DNA of 64,000 nt from Chitinophagaceae bacterium (GTDB lineage: Bacteria; Bacteroidota; Bacteroidia; Chitinophagales; Chitinophagaceae). The stretch lies in assembly GCA_016719165.1 (NCBI GenBank), contig JADKAJ010000011.1, positions 1-64,000 of the forward strand, given 5' to 3'. Made by a program: the position numbers and the translations under genes. The notes under the pieces were generated by a model. It saw only the letters and a list, made by a program, of their open reading frames with translations. It searched no databases and was not told the DNA's origin. The number at the start of each line of letters is the position of its first letter. Position 1 is the first letter of the stretch. Below are positions 8,727 to 18,225 of the stretch, piece by piece.

Positions 8727-9395
8727 CTATTTTTTGAGATCTTTTTCTCCGGATTTTTCTTTTATATATAATTCTGTACCCGGTGGTATATCATCTAAGG
8801 CTGTAACGAGGTTATATTTAAACTCCTCATTACGCTTCAGTGCTGCAATTACCGCCTCAAAAGTGGGATACTTTGATTTACCATCCCCCTTGATCAGGTA
8901 ATTCAATTTTTCTCCCGCAAAAGCATTTTTTGCTTCTCGTACCCACCAAACCAACTGATTATTGGCAGAATCAAGCACGGGTATACCGGGTTGCTTTAAT
9001 TTATCCTGTTCTTTTGCATTGGTTCCCAACAGTTGTTTCAATCCGGCAAAGGGGACACCCACCAAAATAGTTTTTTTGAAATTTGCAATTTCGGCCGGGC
9101 TTAAACCCAGATTCTGGCTGGTATTAATTCCATTGATAATAGCATCGTATTTACCTGGGTCTTTCTCAGATAAAACAGAAAAGAAAACCCTGTTACTTGA
9201 ATCAATGGAAATCATAACTGCATTATTCTCAGGTAATTTCTGAGATAAAACAGAACCTGGTGTGGTAATTTCCACCGGTTCTGGTGGCTTGAATTTGGTA
9301 GCCATGATGAAAAAGGAAAGGATCAGAAAGGCTATGTCCACAAAAGGGGTCATATCCGTATCTGTACTCTTCCTTGGTATCTTAACACTTGGCAT
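8727..9395 (-). CDS. exbD: ExbD/TolR biopolymer transport protein
   Basis: A 222-residue second ExbD. The membrane helix has TDTDMTPFVDIAFLILSFFI, with the conserved aspartate. The periplasmic part is long and carries an insert of about 80 residues between the membrane helix and the C-terminal FEAVIAALKRNEEFKYNLV. Two ExbD copies in a row are usual in this phylum and may form a heterodimer in the ExbB channel. The gene lies 63 bp after exbB. Confidence 0.92.
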   Translation of the reverse strand: MPSVKIPRKSTDTDMTPFVDIAFLILSFFIMATKFKPPEPVEITTPGSVLSQKLPENNAVMISIDSSNRVFFSVLSEKDPGKYDAIINGINTSQNLGLSPAEIANFKKTILVGVPFAGLKQLLGTNAKEQDKLKQPGIPVLDSANNQLVWWVREAKNAFAGEKLNYLIKGDGKSKYPTFEAVIAALKRNEEFKYNLVTALDDIPPGTELYIKEKSGEKDLKK

Positions 9396-9458
9396 GATTA
9401 CAATAATTTAATATTGAGATGAATAAGTTGTCATTTTCCATATACAAAATCTGCACTC

Positions 9459-10319
9459 TTATTTATAGAGCGAAGCAAAACTTTGTGTCAGGGTGAAACC
9501 TGATTCATCAATACCGTAAGTAATAGAGTCGATCTTGGTAGTGAAAATGTTATACATGATCAAAGCCAGGGCAGATGTACCAATACCCAATGCTGTATTA
9601 TACAGGGCCTCAGAAATACCAACCGCAAGATCTCCTGCAGCACCGCCACCACCTTCTTCACCAAGTGCAGCGAATGATCTGATCATACCTAATACAGTAC
9701 CTAAAAGGGCAATAAGGGTACCCACAGAAGTGATGGTAGAAAGAAATACCAGGTTCTTTTGCAGCATAGGAAGTTCAAGAGCCGTTGCTTCTTCCACTTC
9801 TTTTTGTATAGCAATTACCTTTTGATCTGTGTTTAAGTTTCCTTCAGTGATCATTTCTTTGTAACGGCGCAAACCTGCCTTCATTACATTACCAACTGAA
9901 CCACGCTGTTTATCGCACTCAGAAAGTGCTGCATCCACATTACGGTTAGCCAGGTGATACTGCACTTTACGGATAAAATCAGCAATAGACCCATTGCCTA
10001 AAGCCTTTCGGATAGTAAGGAAACGTTCTATAGAAAATACAATTACCATCAGTAGCATTCCAATCAGCAATGGTACAATGATACCCCCTTCATAAATTCG
10101 GTGAAATGCATCTTTAGGTCCTTTGTGATGCGGCCAGAATCCACCAGCAGCATCTGGCTCACTGAATCCACTTGGGTTTCCCATCATAAAACGCCAGATT
10201 GCATAACCGGCAATAATACAAACAATCGGAGCGATCCATGAAATGGCATTGCTGCTTTTCTTTGCCTGAACTGAAGTTGCCTTAACTGAAGCTGTTGCAG
10301 TTGGTTTAATCTCTGCCAT
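9459..10319 (-). CDS. exbB: MotA/TolQ/ExbB proton channel protein
   Basis: A 286-residue ExbB with three or four membrane segments: one near residue 30 (IVCIIAGYAIWRF), one near 80 (VPLLIGMLLMVIVF), and two in the conserved C-terminal domain (TITSVGTLIALLGTVLGM and ALGIGTSALALIMYNIF). A glycine-rich stretch LGEEGGGGAAGDL lies between the last two. It pentamerises around ExbD to form the proton-driven motor. It is the first gene of the operon. Confidence 0.95.
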   Translation of the reverse strand: MAEIKPTATASVKATSVQAKKSSNAISWIAPIVCIIAGYAIWRFMMGNPSGFSEPDAAGGFWPHHKGPKDAFHRIYEGGIIVPLLIGMLLMVIVFSIERFLTIRKALGNGSIADFIRKVQYHLANRNVDAALSECDKQRGSVGNVMKAGLRRYKEMITEGNLNTDQKVIAIQKEVEEATALELPMLQKNLVFLSTITSVGTLIALLGTVLGMIRSFAALGEEGGGGAAGDLAVGISEALYNTALGIGTSALALIMYNIFTTKIDSITYGIDESGFTLTQSFASLYK

Positions 10320-10400
10320 GATCTTAATTTTTTAGTTTTTTTTAAAAAGTTAGAATGCTTTTTTCCTTTTCAGAGCTACAATGCTAAGAAAAAAGTCTTT

Positions 10401-10434
10401 AAAAAAATCGCCTTCCTTCATTTTTTCAGGAAGG
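10401..10434 (-). terminator. Terminator after the ABC-type permease gene
   Basis: On the minus strand a 7-bp stem CCTTCCT/AGGAAGG (10411-10417 with 10428-10434) is followed by CG and a run of seven T. It separates the permease gene from exbB. The rest of the 224-bp gap (10320-10543) shows no gene. Confidence 0.75.
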
Positions 10435-10543
10435 GCCTTCAAGTTAAGGATTTTTTGATACGGAACAAGTCCCTGATAAATAAATTGGTGAGAAATTCAT
10501 AATAAGTTTAGAGAACTGAATTCTGGTCAATCAAACAAAATAA

Positions 10544-11821
10544 CTATTCGTATCGGAGGGCTTCAATGGGGTTGAGGCGACCAGCCTTCAGAGCGGGGTA
10601 TAGCCCTGCCAAAAGACCCACAAGAGTACATATGATGATCCCATAGAGAACCCAGTCCCATGGAACAATAAATCCTGTTTTAAGTACAATAGAAAACATA
10701 TTACCCACGATAACACCCAGTACAATACCAAAAACTGCTCCCAGAATGCTGATAATTATGGCCTCAAAGAGAAATTGACGGCTAACCATCTTACTCTTGC
10801 CTCCTATTGCTTTTATAAGACCTACTTCCCTTGTTCTCTCAGACACCGAAACCAGCATTATATTCATCAGGCCAATTGCGGCACCAATCAGTGTTATAAG
10901 ACCAATGACAGTAGCGGAAACTGTCAGGAACCTAAGGCTATTCATGGCCTTTTCAGCAACACTGTCGCTTCTGTCCAGTACAAAATTGTTCTCTTCAGTA
11001 ATATTTAACTTCCGGATAGCCCTGAATGATCCCTCGGCTTCCCCCATCGCAACATTAACTTTTGTAAGCTCATTTGACATTACTGCAATAACATAAGAAA
11101 AACCAGATGGAAAGTTTCTTTCGATATTGCTATAGGTCGTTATGATTACATTATCACGGCTAAAACCAAATGTTGATCCCCGGCTTTCCAGCACTCCCAA
11201 AACCCGGTACGGAATATTATTAATCCGGACAACCGAGTTGACAGCTCCACCGACACCCTGCTTAAATAATTTATCAGCCACATCATACCCCAATACACAA
11301 ACATTCCTTCCTGTCTGCACATCCATACGGTTCATATTTCGTCCGTACTGAAGTGCAAATCCATTTAGGGCCAAATAATTTTCATCTCCGCCAAACATCA
11401 TAACATTTGGACTTGTCTTATATGTTTCATGAGAAACGATATTGTTCCGGTTACCAAAAATGGATATGCTTTTTACAGAGGGAAAATCAAACCGCTTAAC
11501 AAAGAGTTCGGCTTCATCTTTAGTAATATTTTTGCCAAGACTTGATGTTTTCTCTTTTCTTTTCCCCTTTTTGGTCAGTTTTACTTCCCGTTGGTTTCCA
11601 CCACCAAAGCGTATATTTCTTTCTTTAAACCGGACGGTAAATGCATTTGCACCCATCGTAGAAAAACTCTCGGAAAATTTTTGGTTCATCGCTTTAATGG
11701 CAGTGATAATGCCAATCAACGCCATTATACCGAACGCAATTATAGATACTGTAAGACCCGTACGTAATTTGTTACTACGAATAGTGCGGAATGCCAATGC
11801 AAATACATCACGAAAATTCAT
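10544..11821 (-). CDS. MacB/FtsX-type ABC transporter permease
   Basis: A 425-residue permease. One N-terminal membrane helix (LTVSIIAFGIMALIGIITAI) is followed by a periplasmic MacB-core domain of about 230 residues and then three helices of the FtsX domain, with the conserved SVSERTREVGLIKAIG loop and the C-terminal PALKAGRLNPIEALRYE. Such permeases move or sense substrates across the envelope and do not usually import. No ATP-binding partner lies next to it, so the partner is encoded elsewhere. The substrate is unknown. Confidence 0.88.
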   Translation of the reverse strand: MNFRDVFALAFRTIRSNKLRTGLTVSIIAFGIMALIGIITAIKAMNQKFSESFSTMGANAFTVRFKERNIRFGGGNQREVKLTKKGKRKEKTSSLGKNITKDEAELFVKRFDFPSVKSISIFGNRNNIVSHETYKTSPNVMMFGGDENYLALNGFALQYGRNMNRMDVQTGRNVCVLGYDVADKLFKQGVGGAVNSVVRINNIPYRVLGVLESRGSTFGFSRDNVIITTYSNIERNFPSGFSYVIAVMSNELTKVNVAMGEAEGSFRAIRKLNITEENNFVLDRSDSVAEKAMNSLRFLTVSATVIGLITLIGAAIGLMNIMLVSVSERTREVGLIKAIGGKSKMVSRQFLFEAIIISILGAVFGIVLGVIVGNMFSIVLKTGFIVPWDWVLYGIIICTLVGLLAGLYPALKAGRLNPIEALRYE

Positions 11822-11841
11822 ACTGGAGAAGACAATGCGAT

Positions 11842-11867
11842 AAAAAAATCGCTTGCCTTTCAGGCAA
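11842..11867 (-). terminator. Terminator of the nuo operon
   Basis: On the minus strand a 6-bp stem TTGCCT/AGGCAA with loop GAA (11853-11867) is followed by GCGA and a T7 run. It lies 31 bp after the nuoN stop and just before the ABC permease start. Confidence 0.6.
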
Positions 11868-11897
11868 AGATAGTCAATGATAGCGGGTATTATTTTA

Positions 11898-13271
11898 TCA
11901 GAAATAAAGCCAGTTCAGAAGGAGGTCGGGAAAAAGTCCCAGCAATATTACCAGGGAGGCCATTAGTACCATTGTCCACTTGAAGAAAGGGGAAAAGCCA
12001 GTAGTAGCATCATTACCCTCCTTAAAATACATGGCCTGTATTACCCGGAAATAATAATAGACACTTACGGCAGCCATCAGGACGGCAAAAATGACGAGCC
12101 AAAGACTGTTTGGAGTGGCTATCGTTGCCTTCAGCATATAGAATTTAGCCAGGAATCCCGCCGTAAGAGGTATACCTGCCAGGGAAAGCAGCAGAATAGT
12201 AAGTGTAGCAGCAATTAAAGGTTCCCTTCTTGCCAAGCCATTAAAACCATCAAATGTATAATCATTCATCTTTGCCAGGACCGCAAAAATGCCGATGGTG
12301 GCTAAGCAATAGGCAGCTGCATAAATCAACAATCCCTCTTTTGCCTCCGTATTCATAGCATATAACGACAGAAGCATGAACCCTGCCTGTGCTATACTGG
12401 AATATGCCAGCATTCTTTTTACACTTTGTTGAAAAACAGCAGTAATATTTCCTACAAAAAGAGTGATGGCGGTAATAACCGCAATCCATAAACGCCACTG
12501 TGGCTGTAACCCTTCAAAAGCATCGTCAAACAAACGAATGAAGGCAATAAAAACCGCTGCTTTCACTATAGTTGCCATGAACGAAGTAAATACTGTCGGG
12601 GCACCGTCATACACATCAGGTGTCCAAAAGTGAAAGGGAGCCGCTGACACTTTAAACGCCATTGAGAACAATAATAACGACATCCCTGTAATTAGCAGTG
12701 CATTGGGGACCACCGTCACCAATGGATCAGGCACGGTTAAAAAAGTACCCCTGGCTCCATAAACCAATGCGATACCCATCAGCATAAGACCGGTCGAAAA
12801 CACCCCCAACAGGAAGTACTTCAAAGACGCCTCATTACTTTTGAGGTTACGCTTATCGCTTCCGGTCAAAATATAAAGCGGTATAGAAATAATTTCGATA
12901 CCGAGAAACAATATCAATAATGATTTAAAGGATGAGACGAGTGTAATTCCACAAAGAATGAAAAAAATCAGGGCAAAATAATCTGCATAATTAACTCCTA
13001 CTTTCTCAATTTCTTTTGCTGACAACAGCAGGTATAATAAAGTGGAAACAAAAACAATGGTATTAAAAAGTAATGCAAATTGGTCAAATGCAATCATACC
13101 ACGGCTATCTATTGTAAAGAAGACGGTGCCTCCCATCTCAAGAATATTCGCCAGTAACAAAATTATTATTCCGCCGATCGCAACATTACGTACAGCAGTT
13201 TTCTGTTTCAGCAGAATACCACTGAACATCATGACAACACCTAAAATAGCCGATATGATTAATGCGTTCAT
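11898..13271 (-). CDS. nuoN: NADH-quinone oxidoreductase subunit N
   Basis: A 457-residue antiporter-like membrane subunit of complex I with about 14 predicted helices. The conserved channel segment is visible: LLGVFSTGLMLMGIALVYG, a lysine in SMAFKVSAAPFHFWTPDVY, and ITAVFQQSVKRMLAYSSIAQ. It forms one of three proton-translocating modules. It is the last gene of the nuo operon, 12 bp after nuoM. Confidence 0.96.
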   Translation of the reverse strand: MNALIISAILGVVMMFSGILLKQKTAVRNVAIGGIIILLLANILEMGGTVFFTIDSRGMIAFDQFALLFNTIVFVSTLLYLLLSAKEIEKVGVNYADYFALIFFILCGITLVSSFKSLLILFLGIEIISIPLYILTGSDKRNLKSNEASLKYFLLGVFSTGLMLMGIALVYGARGTFLTVPDPLVTVVPNALLITGMSLLLFSMAFKVSAAPFHFWTPDVYDGAPTVFTSFMATIVKAAVFIAFIRLFDDAFEGLQPQWRLWIAVITAITLFVGNITAVFQQSVKRMLAYSSIAQAGFMLLSLYAMNTEAKEGLLIYAAAYCLATIGIFAVLAKMNDYTFDGFNGLARREPLIAATLTILLLSLAGIPLTAGFLAKFYMLKATIATPNSLWLVIFAVLMAAVSVYYYFRVIQAMYFKEGNDATTGFSPFFKWTMVLMASLVILLGLFPDLLLNWLYF

Positions 13272-13283
13272 ACTATCTGTTCC

Positions 13284-14759
13284 TTATTGCTTGCGGAATA
13301 AATGACTTATATCTATTTTATTGACCAGCTCCTGCGAAAAATTATCCGTAACATCCAACAAAACCTGCGGATATACACCCATCCAGAAAATCAACCCTAC
13401 TATAATTCCCAGTGCCAGTTTTTCATTTAGCTTCAAATCAGTTGCTACAGCTGTTAATTCATTTACCTCTCCATAAAAAATTCTGCGGATCATATTCAAT
13501 GTATACACAGCTGCCAGGATAATTCCGAGTCCTGCTAATACAGTAAACCACAGGTAATAATTTGACTTAGCATTCATCAGGCCATTAAACATCAGGAATT
13601 CACCGGCAAAAGCATTAGTCAGGGGTAAGGCAATATTGGCTAAAGCAATTATCACAAAGAAAATAGCCATTACGGGTGCCTTTTGTGCAAGTCCTCCCAA
13701 TTCAGACATTTTTCTTGTTCCAAAACGTCGTTCAATGATCTCTACAATGATCCACAAACCGATGATATTGATACCATGATTAAACATTTGCAGCATGACG
13801 CCCTGCATTCCGCTTTTGTTTTCAGCAAAGATGGCAGCACACATTAACCCAATATGAGCAATTGATGAATAGGCCACTAACCGTTTTATATCATCCTGCC
13901 TGATGGCAATTAACGAAGCATATATAATACCAGCTATGGCGAGAGACATTACAACATCTCCCCACACATATGAAGCGATCGGAAATACAGGTAGCAGCCA
14001 GCGCAGCAAACCCAACAATCCCATTTTTACCATAACTCCACTTAATATCATTGTGGTTGGTGTAGGTGATTGCTCATAAGTATCCGGCTGCCAGGTATGA
14101 AAGGGAAAGACCGGCATTTTGATTGCAAATGCAAGAAAGAATAGCCAGAACAACCAGGATTGAGCTTTAGAACTTAGTTCAACAACATAAAATGCATTCA
14201 AACTAAAAGAATGGCTTACCGTTTTTGACTGGATATACAAAATGCCGATCAGCATCAGTACAGAACCGACAAATGTATAGATGAAAAATTTGAACGTAAC
14301 CGGTATTCTTTTTTCTCCACCCCATTGAGAACTCAGAAAATACATTGGTATAAGTGCCAGCTCCCAGAAGAAATAAAATACCAGCGCATCGGTTGCCAGA
14401 AAAACTCCCATCAAACCAGCCTGGGCCAGTAACATTAAGGCAAAGAAATTATTTGGTTTTTTATAAGAGGCATTCCAACTGCCCAAAAACACCAGGGGAT
14501 AGGAAATCGCTGTTAAAAGGCAGAGCAACTGTCCCATGCCATCGAGCTTTAAAGAGAAACTGCTGCCAATCGGTTGCATCCATTGGGCTGTGAACTGAAG
14601 ATTTTCCTCTGTATTCATCAGCGTTAAACCTAATACGGAAACAGCGAGTGTTGCAAGCGAAGAAAGGAATGCAAAACTCTTTACCACTTTTTCTTCTTTT
14701 AAGGAAAAAGCGATAAGACCAGTTAGCAGTGGAAGAATTATTAAGAAAAATGCAACCAT
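13284..14759 (-). CDS. nuoM: NADH-quinone oxidoreductase subunit M
   Basis: A 491-residue antiporter-like membrane subunit. Conserved segments include FYFFWELALIPMYFLSSQWG (the key glutamate), FAIKMPVFPFHTWQPDTYEQ (channel lysine) and DDIKRLVAYSSIAHIGLM. The start is ATG at 14759 (MVAFFLII); the reading frame extends upstream only from a TTG. The gap to nuoL is 27 bp and to nuoN 12 bp. Confidence 0.96.
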   Translation of the reverse strand: MVAFFLIILPLLTGLIAFSLKEEKVVKSFAFLSSLATLAVSVLGLTLMNTEENLQFTAQWMQPIGSSFSLKLDGMGQLLCLLTAISYPLVFLGSWNASYKKPNNFFALMLLAQAGLMGVFLATDALVFYFFWELALIPMYFLSSQWGGEKRIPVTFKFFIYTFVGSVLMLIGILYIQSKTVSHSFSLNAFYVVELSSKAQSWLFWLFFLAFAIKMPVFPFHTWQPDTYEQSPTPTTMILSGVMVKMGLLGLLRWLLPVFPIASYVWGDVVMSLAIAGIIYASLIAIRQDDIKRLVAYSSIAHIGLMCAAIFAENKSGMQGVMLQMFNHGINIIGLWIIVEIIERRFGTRKMSELGGLAQKAPVMAIFFVIIALANIALPLTNAFAGEFLMFNGLMNAKSNYYLWFTVLAGLGIILAAVYTLNMIRRIFYGEVNELTAVATDLKLNEKLALGIIVGLIFWMGVYPQVLLDVTDNFSQELVNKIDISHLFRKQ

Positions 14760-14786
14760 ATCATTATCCCGCAACAAGCGGCTTAT

Positions 14787-16694
14787 TTATTTTCTAAGAA
14801 AAAATTGTAAGGCAAAAATTATTACCATGCTCAATACCATCAACAATATATAACTACCCACTTGTCCGCTTTGCAACAACCGTAACTGGCGGCCTCCATA
14901 ATTCACTGCTCTTCCTACCCCATTGACCAACCCATCAATCACCGATTTCTCAATGACCGATTTCAGAAAGCCCCCAAACTGGTGCATTGGCTGAACAATG
15001 ACCTTGTCATATAACTCATCCACATACCATTTATTCTCGAGTACTTTACCCAGGCCTTTTTCTTCTGTCCGCTGATAATTCCTGAACTTAAACCAGGCGG
15101 CGATTATCATTATTATCACCAAAGCTGTTGATAATCCCATCAGCATATATTCAGTTGAATGGGAAACGGTGTGCCCTCCATGCGGCTTGATAACAGGAGA
15201 CAAAAACGCTCCAATTCTATCTCCCCCATTTATAAAGACTTCAGGTATTCCAACAAATCCACCGATGATTGAAAGAACTGCTAATACAATCAATGGAATG
15301 GTAATAGCCGCTGGGCTTTCATGTAAATGTTGTTTTTGATCAGCTGTTCCTCTGAATTGCCCTGAAAAAGTAAGAAACAATAAACGGAACATATAAAAAG
15401 CCGTAAGTAAAGCTGTAAATAAAGCAAGGCCGTAAAGAACCGGGCTTTTCTCAAATGCACTTAACAATATAGCATCTTTAGAGAAGAATCCACTGAATGG
15501 AGGTATACCCGCAATAGCAATACAACCAATAAGGAATGTTACAAAAGTGATTTTCATTTTTGTATTCAATCCTCCCATATTCCGTATATCCTGTTCACCG
15601 CTCATGGCATGAATTACACTACCACTTCCAAGGAATAATAAAGCCTTGAAAAAGGCATGCGTCATTACATGAAATACTGCTGCCACATAAGCCCCGGTAC
15701 CCAATGCGAGGAACATAAATCCTAATTGGCTGACAGTGGAATAGGCCAATACTTTCTTTATATCATTTTGTTTAAGCGCAATTGTTGCAGCCAGTAATGC
15801 CGTAGCCAAACCAACATATGCCACAATATCCATGGTAACGGAGGACATGGAATACAATACATTACTTCTTGCAATCATATAAATACCAGCTGTCACCATG
15901 GTAGCTGCATGGATAAGGGCTGAAACTGGTGTAGGGCCAGCCATTGCATCCGGCAACCAGGTATAAAGGGGAATCTGTGCACTTTTGCCGGTAGCGCCGA
16001 TAAATAATAAAAGTGTGATCGCTGTTATATCTGTTCCGGTGAATTTTCTCAGGTCCACTTCACCCCTGGCAACTGCAAATACATCATTGAAATTAACATT
16101 GCCAACCCTGCTGATGATCCAGAAAATAGCGATCAGAAATGCGAGGTCACCAATACGGTTCATAATAAATGCCTTGTTGGCAGCTTTATTATATTCAGTA
16201 TTCTTAAACCAGTAACCAATCAATAAATAAGAACAAAGACCTACACCTTCCCATCCTATAAACATGATCACATAATTGGCTCCCATCACCAGTAAAAGCA
16301 TAGAGAAGACAAACAGATTCAGATAGGAAAAATATCTCCCGTAATGCTCCTGTTTTTCTTTGTGCATATAGGACGTGGAATACACATGAATCAGAAACCC
16401 AACACCAGTTATTATTAACAGGAATAAAGATGAAAGCTGATCGACCTGGAACGCAAAAGGAATTTTCAGATCACCCACTTTGATAAAATCGAAATAATGA
16501 GCTACATAGGGAGTAGCCATTCCTTTTACCTGCATAAAGACCCAAATACTCATGGCAAAAGATGCGAGGATGACACCAGAGCCTATCACACTTACCAGGG
16601 ATTTTGACAAGTGTTTTCTGCCCAGTCCATTGACCAGAAAACCAATCAATGGAAGCAGCGGAATCAGGTAAACTATTTGTAAAGCATTTTGCAT
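14787..16694 (-). CDS. nuoL: NADH-quinone oxidoreductase subunit L
   Basis: A 635-residue subunit, the largest of the antiporter-like proteins. It shows FIGWEGVGLCSYLLIGYW, SAQIPLYTWLPDAMAGPTPV (channel lysine region preceded by GATGKSAQIP) and NDIKKVLAYSTVSQLGFM. After the core there is the long lateral helix region and a final membrane anchor (SYILLMVLSMVIIFALQFF) that spans the membrane arm. Confidence 0.97.
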   Translation of the reverse strand: MQNALQIVYLIPLLPLIGFLVNGLGRKHLSKSLVSVIGSGVILASFAMSIWVFMQVKGMATPYVAHYFDFIKVGDLKIPFAFQVDQLSSLFLLIITGVGFLIHVYSTSYMHKEKQEHYGRYFSYLNLFVFSMLLLVMGANYVIMFIGWEGVGLCSYLLIGYWFKNTEYNKAANKAFIMNRIGDLAFLIAIFWIISRVGNVNFNDVFAVARGEVDLRKFTGTDITAITLLLFIGATGKSAQIPLYTWLPDAMAGPTPVSALIHAATMVTAGIYMIARSNVLYSMSSVTMDIVAYVGLATALLAATIALKQNDIKKVLAYSTVSQLGFMFLALGTGAYVAAVFHVMTHAFFKALLFLGSGSVIHAMSGEQDIRNMGGLNTKMKITFVTFLIGCIAIAGIPPFSGFFSKDAILLSAFEKSPVLYGLALFTALLTAFYMFRLLFLTFSGQFRGTADQKQHLHESPAAITIPLIVLAVLSIIGGFVGIPEVFINGGDRIGAFLSPVIKPHGGHTVSHSTEYMLMGLSTALVIIMIIAAWFKFRNYQRTEEKGLGKVLENKWYVDELYDKVIVQPMHQFGGFLKSVIEKSVIDGLVNGVGRAVNYGGRQLRLLQSGQVGSYILLMVLSMVIIFALQFFLRK

Positions 16695-16717
16695 AACCTA
16701 TCTTCTGAATTCCAGTA

Positions 16718-17056
16718 TCAGTGTTTTAACCTGTTTAAAAAATTGACGTCCACCGAATGGATATTTCGATACATCATTACAATAATAGCTAATCCCACAG
16801 TTACTTCAGCTGCAGCCACTACCATGATAAAGAATACAAACAATTGCCCGTCTGTTCCTGCCGTACCATTAACATCACCTGCGAGTAAAGCCGCTTTATA
16901 ATGCATTTTTGAAAATGCAACCAGCATCAGGTTAACCGCATTCAGCATTAACTCTACACACATGAAAATTATAATAGCATTACGGCGGGTCAAAACACCC
17001 ACGATACCGATACTGAACAGGGCTATAGACAGGAATATGTAATAATTAATGGGCAT
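16718..17056 (-). CDS. nuoK: NADH-quinone oxidoreductase subunit K
   Basis: A 112-residue subunit with three membrane helices and the conserved glutamates in IIFMCVELMLNAVNL and VAAAEVTVGLAI, which belong to the proton path. I set the start at MPINYYIFLS (17056), one base after the nuoJ stop and in line with the family. A longer version would begin at 17074 and overlap nuoJ by 17 bp. Confidence 0.94.
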   Translation of the reverse strand: MPINYYIFLSIALFSIGIVGVLTRRNAIIIFMCVELMLNAVNLMLVAFSKMHYKAALLAGDVNGTAGTDGQLFVFFIMVVAAAEVTVGLAIIVMMYRNIHSVDVNFLNRLKH

Positions 17057-17057
17057 G

Positions 17058-17558
17058 TCATTCTTTTTTTCCAATTACCACTGCACCTACCATGGCACTT
17101 AAAAATAAAATACTGCTTATCTCAAAAGGCACTACATAAGTAGTGAACAATTCTTTTCCCAGGTTTTTAATCAGGCCAATAGTCCCTTCATTTACCATTG
17201 CTTGCTGGTTCTTAATATCAGTATCCTTTAATGCAGCAACCATAACCAATAATAAACATCCTCCCGCTACTGCACCTGCCATTTTTAACCAGCGGTGCTT
17301 TTGTGGCTCTGTTTCATTATTCAGGTTCATAAGCATTATTACAAACAGGAATAATACCATGATAGCCCCTGCATATACAATAATATTCACTATTGCCAGG
17401 AACTGTGCATTCAGTAAAATATAATGTCCGGAAATAGAAAAGAAAGTTACAATCAACCAAAGCACACTATACACAGGGTTCTTACTGGTAATCACCATCA
17501 ATGCGCTGAAGATGGCCACTACAGACAAAAACCAGAATAATATTTGAGTAATGTTCAT
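17058..17558 (-). CDS. nuoJ: NADH-quinone oxidoreductase subunit J
   Basis: A 166-residue subunit with five membrane helices. The conserved VYAGAIMVLFLFVIMLMNL, which lines the proton and quinone coupling region, is present. It sits between nuoI (23-bp gap) and nuoK (1-bp gap), the canonical order. Confidence 0.94.
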   Translation of the reverse strand: MNITQILFWFLSVVAIFSALMVITSKNPVYSVLWLIVTFFSISGHYILLNAQFLAIVNIIVYAGAIMVLFLFVIMLMNLNNETEPQKHRWLKMAGAVAGGCLLLVMVAALKDTDIKNQQAMVNEGTIGLIKNLGKELFTTYVVPFEISSILFLSAMVGAVVIGKKE

Positions 17559-17581
17559 TTCTTTTAAGCCGTTAGTCGTTC

Positions 17582-18121
17582 TTAGTTCTTTACCGCTTTC
17601 TCACCTAATGCTTTCTCGTATGCCTCTTTATCTTTTATTGGATGAGGTATCAGCAATTCTTCCTTTTTATAAATAAATCCTTTTCTTCCATAGTTAGCGG
17701 GGGCAAAAGTCTGCGACAGGTAAATCGCATCTTTCGGACAGGCTTCTTCACACAAACCACAGAAAATGCAACGCAACATGTTTATTTCATACTTAGCTGC
17801 ATATTTCTCTTCCCGGTATAAATGTTCTTCTCCGGGTAATCTTTCTGCCGCCTCCATGGTGATAGCTTCCGCCGGGCAAGCCACCGCACATAAACCACAG
17901 GCGGTACAATTCTCCCTGCCCTCCGCATCACGGTTCAGCACATGTAACCCCCTGAACACTTTGGAGAATGTCCTTTTTTGTTCAGGATACTGTATAGTTG
18001 CCTTCTTTTTAAACAGGTGACTGATAGTAATCCCCATGCCTTTGACAATATTCCAGAGATAAATACTCTCCAGGACTGTCATCGGTTTACGGTCTACCTG
18101 TTTTGCTCGTTGTGTTAACAT
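17582..18121 (-). CDS. nuoI: NADH-quinone oxidoreductase subunit I
   Basis: A 179-residue ferredoxin-like subunit holding two 4Fe-4S clusters (N6a and N6b). The two binding motifs are CTACGLCAVACP and CIFCGLCEEACP, each followed by the partner cysteine-proline of the other cluster. It passes electrons to the N2 cluster in NuoB. The N-terminal 30 residues form the membrane-facing helix. Confidence 0.96.
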   Translation of the reverse strand: MLTQRAKQVDRKPMTVLESIYLWNIVKGMGITISHLFKKKATIQYPEQKRTFSKVFRGLHVLNRDAEGRENCTACGLCAVACPAEAITMEAAERLPGEEHLYREEKYAAKYEINMLRCIFCGLCEEACPKDAIYLSQTFAPANYGRKGFIYKKEELLIPHPIKDKEAYEKALGEKAVKN

Positions 18122-18156
18122 ACTTTATAAAAGTTCGCAAATATATTGTTATCAGT

Positions 18157-18182
18157 CCGAAAGTCGGGTGACCGAAAGTCGG
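18157..18182. repeat. Tandem mini-hairpin repeat between nuoI and nuoH
   Basis: CCGAAAGTCGG occurs twice, at 18157-18167 and 18172-18182, separated by GTGA. Each copy is itself a small hairpin (CCGA/TCGG with loop AAG). The 104-bp gap between nuoH and nuoI has no gene. Confidence 0.6.
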
Positions 18183-18225
18183 AAAGAATGTTTCTTTATC
18201 ATCGACTTGTCATGCTGACTTCAGT

